Assembly (NCBI RefSeq): GCF_023715405.1
Contig: NZ_JAMBOC010000003.1
Span: 124,001 to 188,000, forward strand
Length of the DNA: 64,000 bases
Direction: 5' to 3'
Source of the DNA: Solibacillus isronensis
GTDB taxonomy: Bacteria > Bacillota > Bacilli > Bacillales_A > Planococcaceae
This document shows, piece by piece, positions 61,472 to 64,000 of this stretch. The translations under genes were made by a program, and so were the position numbers. A model generated the notes under the pieces. It ran no database searches. It was not told the DNA's origin and was given only the letters and a program-made list of their open reading frames with translations. How positions within the stretch are numbered: the first letter of the stretch is position 1; the number at the start of each line of letters is the position of its first letter.

Positions 61472-62323
61472 ATGAAAGGTAAATTAGTAATAGAACAGCC
61501 GCTTATGGTGCATTACAAGATGGAAACATACTGGGATTATATCGATTACCATTCCCATCAAGAATATGAGATTTATTTTTTCCATGCCGGATCATGCCGT
61601 TATTTGATTCACGACCAGATTTATGATCTTGAGCCAGGAGATATTCTGTTAATGGATGGCATGGCTCTACACAAACCGAATATATCGCCGGACAGCGAGT
61701 ATGTTCGCAGCACAATCCATTTTTCACCGCAATGGATGGAAAAGGCTTTAGAGGCAGTGGACGGTTTGCATTTGCTGGCCGTCTTCGAAAAATTGCATTA
61801 CTGCCTGATCCGTACACAAGAGAACGAAGAATCAAAAGAGTTGGAAAAACTGGTACAGCGCCTTGAAGAAGTGCAACGGAATAATGACTTTACAGGTGTC
61901 GGAAAAGAAGCAAACACGAAAATCCTGCTTCTGCAGATTCTGGTTGCCGTCAATCAGCTTGGCCAAGTCCATTCCTTGAAAATTCCAAGCAAAAAAGCTG
62001 AAAAAGAAATGCATGCTGAGAATATCGCTTCTTTCATACAAGGAAATTTCCAGATGAAATTGTCGATTGAGTCGATTGCGAATGCATTGAACTTAAGTAA
62101 ATCGTATACTTCACATGTCTTCAAAGAGATGACCGGCTTCACAATCATGGAATATGTGATGGGTTGCCGTTTGAACCGAGTCAAACAATTGTTGGAAAAC
62201 GAACCTGAGAAGACCTTAAAAAATATTGCGCATGAAAGCGGTTTCGAAAGCATTTCTCATTTTAGCCGTTATTTCCGTGAAAAAGTCGGGATGACAGCAA
62301 AAGCTTACCGAAATCGAGAATAA
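61472..62323 (+). CDS. AraC-family regulator with cupin sensor
   Basis: 283 residues. N-terminal AraC-binding cupin (about 10-95: YWDYIDYHSHQEYEIYFFHAG, YDLEPGDILLMDGMALHKP) and C-terminal double helix-turn-helix (about 185-280: LSIESIANALNLSKSYTSHVFKEMTG and LKNIAHESGFESISHFSRYF). Probably activates the two oxidoreductase genes that follow in response to a sugar. Sixteen bases before the next coding region. Confidence 0.92.
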   Translation: MKGKLVIEQPLMVHYKMETYWDYIDYHSHQEYEIYFFHAGSCRYLIHDQIYDLEPGDILLMDGMALHKPNISPDSEYVRSTIHFSPQWMEKALEAVDGLHLLAVFEKLHYCLIRTQENEESKELEKLVQRLEEVQRNNDFTGVGKEANTKILLLQILVAVNQLGQVHSLKIPSKKAEKEMHAENIASFIQGNFQMKLSIESIANALNLSKSYTSHVFKEMTGFTIMEYVMGCRLNRVKQLLENEPEKTLKNIAHESGFESISHFSRYFREKVGMTAKAYRNRE

Positions 62324-62345
62324 AATACGTGGGAGGAGAATGAAT

Positions 62346-63506
62346 ATGAAAAAAGTGAGATTAGGAATTATCGGTTTGGGAGCTCAAGGGGGCGCTTATG
62401 CAGGCTTTATCGCTGAGGGCAGAGTACCGAATATGGAAATCGGGGCAATCTGCGATATCGATTCGGCGAAAAAAGAACTGGCGGCTGAAAAATATCCGTC
62501 TGTGCCGTTCTATGAAGACTACATTGACATGATGGAGAGCGGCAATGTCGATGCTATCATCACTTGTGTCCCGCACTACCTGCATCCTGAAATGGGGATC
62601 CAGGCGCTGAAGAGAGACATTCATTCTTTATTGGAAAAACCAGCTGGCGTCTACACGAAACAAGTGAAGGAACTAAATGATTTTGCAGCAACTAAACCAG
62701 AGCTGACATTCGGCATCATGTTCAATCAGCGCGCCAATGAACTGTATCAGAAAGTTAAAGAAATCATCGATAACGATGAGATTGGAAGCATCCGCCGCAC
62801 AAATTGGATTATCACGACTTGGTGGCGTCCTCAGGGCTATTATGATCAAAGCGCTTGGAGAGCAACTTGGGAAGGTGAAGGCGGCGGTGTGCTTGTAAAT
62901 CAGGCTCCGCATCAGCTGGATCTGATGCAATGGATCGCCGGTATGCCGAAAAAAGTCTATTCCAATGTCAAATACGGCTATCAACGAAACATCGCGGTGG
63001 AAGACGAAGTGACGGCAATGTTCGATTACGGCAATGGCGCAACAGGCGTCTTCATCACAGCAACTCACGACATCATGGGAACGGACCGTTTTGAAATCCA
63101 CGGCGACAAAGGAAAAATCATTGTTGACGACAGCAAAAAAGTGACCATCAAACGTTTGAAACGTCCGGAAGCTGAAATGAGTGCGAGCATGGACATGCAG
63201 GACGTTATGAAAATTTTCATGGGGGGTGGCGCAGACGACATCTATGATGAAGAAGTGCTGGAATTCAAAGACGAATGGGGAGTACAGCACACAAGCGTAC
63301 TCAAAAATTTCGCGGACAATGTCCTGGATGGTACACCACTTCTCGCACCAGGAAGCGACGGAATCTATGGAGTGGCATTAGCCAACGCAATTCATCTATC
63401 AAGCTGGCTCGGCAAAGAAGTTGAATTACCGGTAGATGAAAATCTGTACTTCGCTGAATTATCGAAAAAAATAGAAGAAGAAAAGAGCTTGTTAATCCAA
63501 AAATAA
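62346..63506 (+). CDS. Gfo/Idh/MocA-family oxidoreductase
   Basis: 386-residue NAD(P)-dependent sugar or inositol-type dehydrogenase. Rossmann start VRLGIIGLGAQGGAYAGFI, then HSLLEKPAGVYTKQV with the conserved EKP, and C-terminal domain with NWIITTWWRPQGYYDQSAWRATWEGEGGGVLVNQAPHQLDLMQW (catalytic His/Asp region). Second of two close ATGs is used for SD spacing. Substrate unknown. Codons look more GC-rich than in neighbouring regions. Confidence 0.92.
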   Translation: MKKVRLGIIGLGAQGGAYAGFIAEGRVPNMEIGAICDIDSAKKELAAEKYPSVPFYEDYIDMMESGNVDAIITCVPHYLHPEMGIQALKRDIHSLLEKPAGVYTKQVKELNDFAATKPELTFGIMFNQRANELYQKVKEIIDNDEIGSIRRTNWIITTWWRPQGYYDQSAWRATWEGEGGGVLVNQAPHQLDLMQWIAGMPKKVYSNVKYGYQRNIAVEDEVTAMFDYGNGATGVFITATHDIMGTDRFEIHGDKGKIIVDDSKKVTIKRLKRPEAEMSASMDMQDVMKIFMGGGADDIYDEEVLEFKDEWGVQHTSVLKNFADNVLDGTPLLAPGSDGIYGVALANAIHLSSWLGKEVELPVDENLYFAELSKKIEEEKSLLIQK

Positions 63507-63512
63507 TAATAA

Positions 63513-63557
63513 AAACAACTCATCACCATTGCCGGTGTTGATTTGTTTTTTTAAAGA
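63513..63557 (+). terminator. Intercistronic hairpin between oxidoreductase genes
   Basis: CATCACC/GGTGTTG core stem within AACA/TGTT-like flanks, followed by TTTTTTT. May reduce expression of the second gene. Confidence 0.65.
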
Positions 63558-63571
63558 GGGGGGAATCCATA

Positions 63572-64000
63572 TGCTGAAAATAGGAGTCATCGGATTGGGA
63601 GATATTTCAAAAATACATATTCCAGCCATTCAAAGCAACCCCTATGTCGAGCTTGCCGCAGTTTGTGATATCGACCCGGAGATGGAAGGCACAGTCGAAG
63701 GGCCAGTGTTTTACACCGATTACCATAAGATGTTAGAAAAAGAAACTCTAGACTGCGTCCATATTTGCCTGCCACATCATCTTCATTACACGGCAACAAA
63801 AGCATGTGTTGAAAAAGGTATCCATGTCTTTCAGGAAAAGCCGTTGGCGCTGGATGCGAATGAAGGCAAATCGTTGGTTGAATTGGAAGCGTTGAATCCA
63901 AATATCAAAATCGGGATTTCACTACAAAACCGGAGGAATGAGACAGTTATAAAGCTGCTGGAGATTTCAGCAAGCGGGGAATATGGAAAGATTCTAGGTA
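63572..64000 (+). CDS. Second Gfo/Idh/MocA-family oxidoreductase (partial, runs off end)
   Basis: 143 codons visible. N-terminal Rossmann fold LKIGVIGLGDISKIHIPAI, LAAVCDIDPEM, CVHICLPHHLHYTATKACVEKGIHVFQEKPLALD with the family EKP. GGGGGG SD. A paralogue of the preceding gene, probably acting in the same sugar-oxidation pathway. Confidence 0.9.

Noticed and set aside
62673-63290. 205-codon minus-strand ORF within the Gfo/Idh gene
   Set aside because: Antisense shadow; the plus-strand protein is a clear family member across the whole stretch.

Overview
The window looks like the chromosome of a low-GC Gram-positive rod of the Bacillales, most likely Planococcaceae (Solibacillus/Lysinibacillus type). 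The grounds are strong AGGAGG-type ribosome binding sites, frequent GTG/TTG starts, an S-box (SAM-I) riboswitch, a TAXI-type TRAP transporter, Bacillus-like protein families and compact intergenic terminators. No rRNA, tRNA, CRISPR array, prophage or intact insertion sequence was seen.

Layout. 1-3.7 kb: TAXI-TRAP operon (binding lipoprotein, DUF1850 protein, fused permease). 3.8-9.9 kb: a two-peptide transcript, an M20 amidohydrolase, an FhuF-like Fe-S protein, a DUF4395 protein, a perfect Fur box driving what looks like a small RNA, a polysaccharide deacetylase, and an ECF sigma factor with a membrane partner carrying a degenerate signal-peptidase-like domain. 9.9-20.9 kb: a drug/metabolite transporter, pepT, a lysoplasmalogenase, a large unknown membrane protein, a nitroreductase, SAM riboswitch plus metY, a Panacea-like protein, an ACT-less homoserine dehydrogenase, an HTH protein and an EamA transporter. 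21-31.7 kb: a two-component system interrupted by a repeat, a phosphoesterase, uppP, an AIM24 protein, and an aldehyde dehydrogenase / lysine-dehydrogenase-like / acyl-CoA dehydrogenase operon that fits lysine catabolism. 32-34.5 kb: small accessory genes and a lipoprotein alpha-carbonic anhydrase.

34.7-46.9 kb is the metabolic centrepiece: a complete aromatic meta-cleavage gene set on two divergent arms around a regulator and an MFS transporter. It has a two-component flavin monooxygenase (acyl-CoA-dehydrogenase-like oxygenase plus flavin reductase), an extradiol dioxygenase, a C-C hydrolase, a hydratase, an aldolase, an acylating acetaldehyde dehydrogenase, and a stand-alone FAD synthetase. 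The set parallels HsaA-G of actinobacterial steroid degradation. The substrate cannot be read from the sequence.

47-59.4 kb: an amino-acid ABC transporter, an AraC/GyrI regulator, a copper module (Csp four-helix protein, CsoR-like operator, YdhK lipoprotein), a kinase-like protein, a PadR regulator with an ABC-2-like membrane protein, a beta-propeller protein and a MacB-like ABC exporter. The exporter promoter shares an 11-bp direct-repeat motif with the response-regulator promoter 36 kb away. 59.5-64 kb: a decayed gene, a 240-bp inverted-repeat element, then a ROK/AraC/Gfo-Idh sugar locus running off the end.

The most unusual signal lies between genes. Four intergenic arrays (about 18.0-18.35, 20.90-21.01, 24.47-24.64 and 31.76-31.87 kb) consist of short cores recurring every 21 bp, two helical turns, separated by non-conserved sequence. 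Each array has its own core (TATTAGAA in two, AAAGTRGAA, GACGAATA). I know of no described element that matches them.
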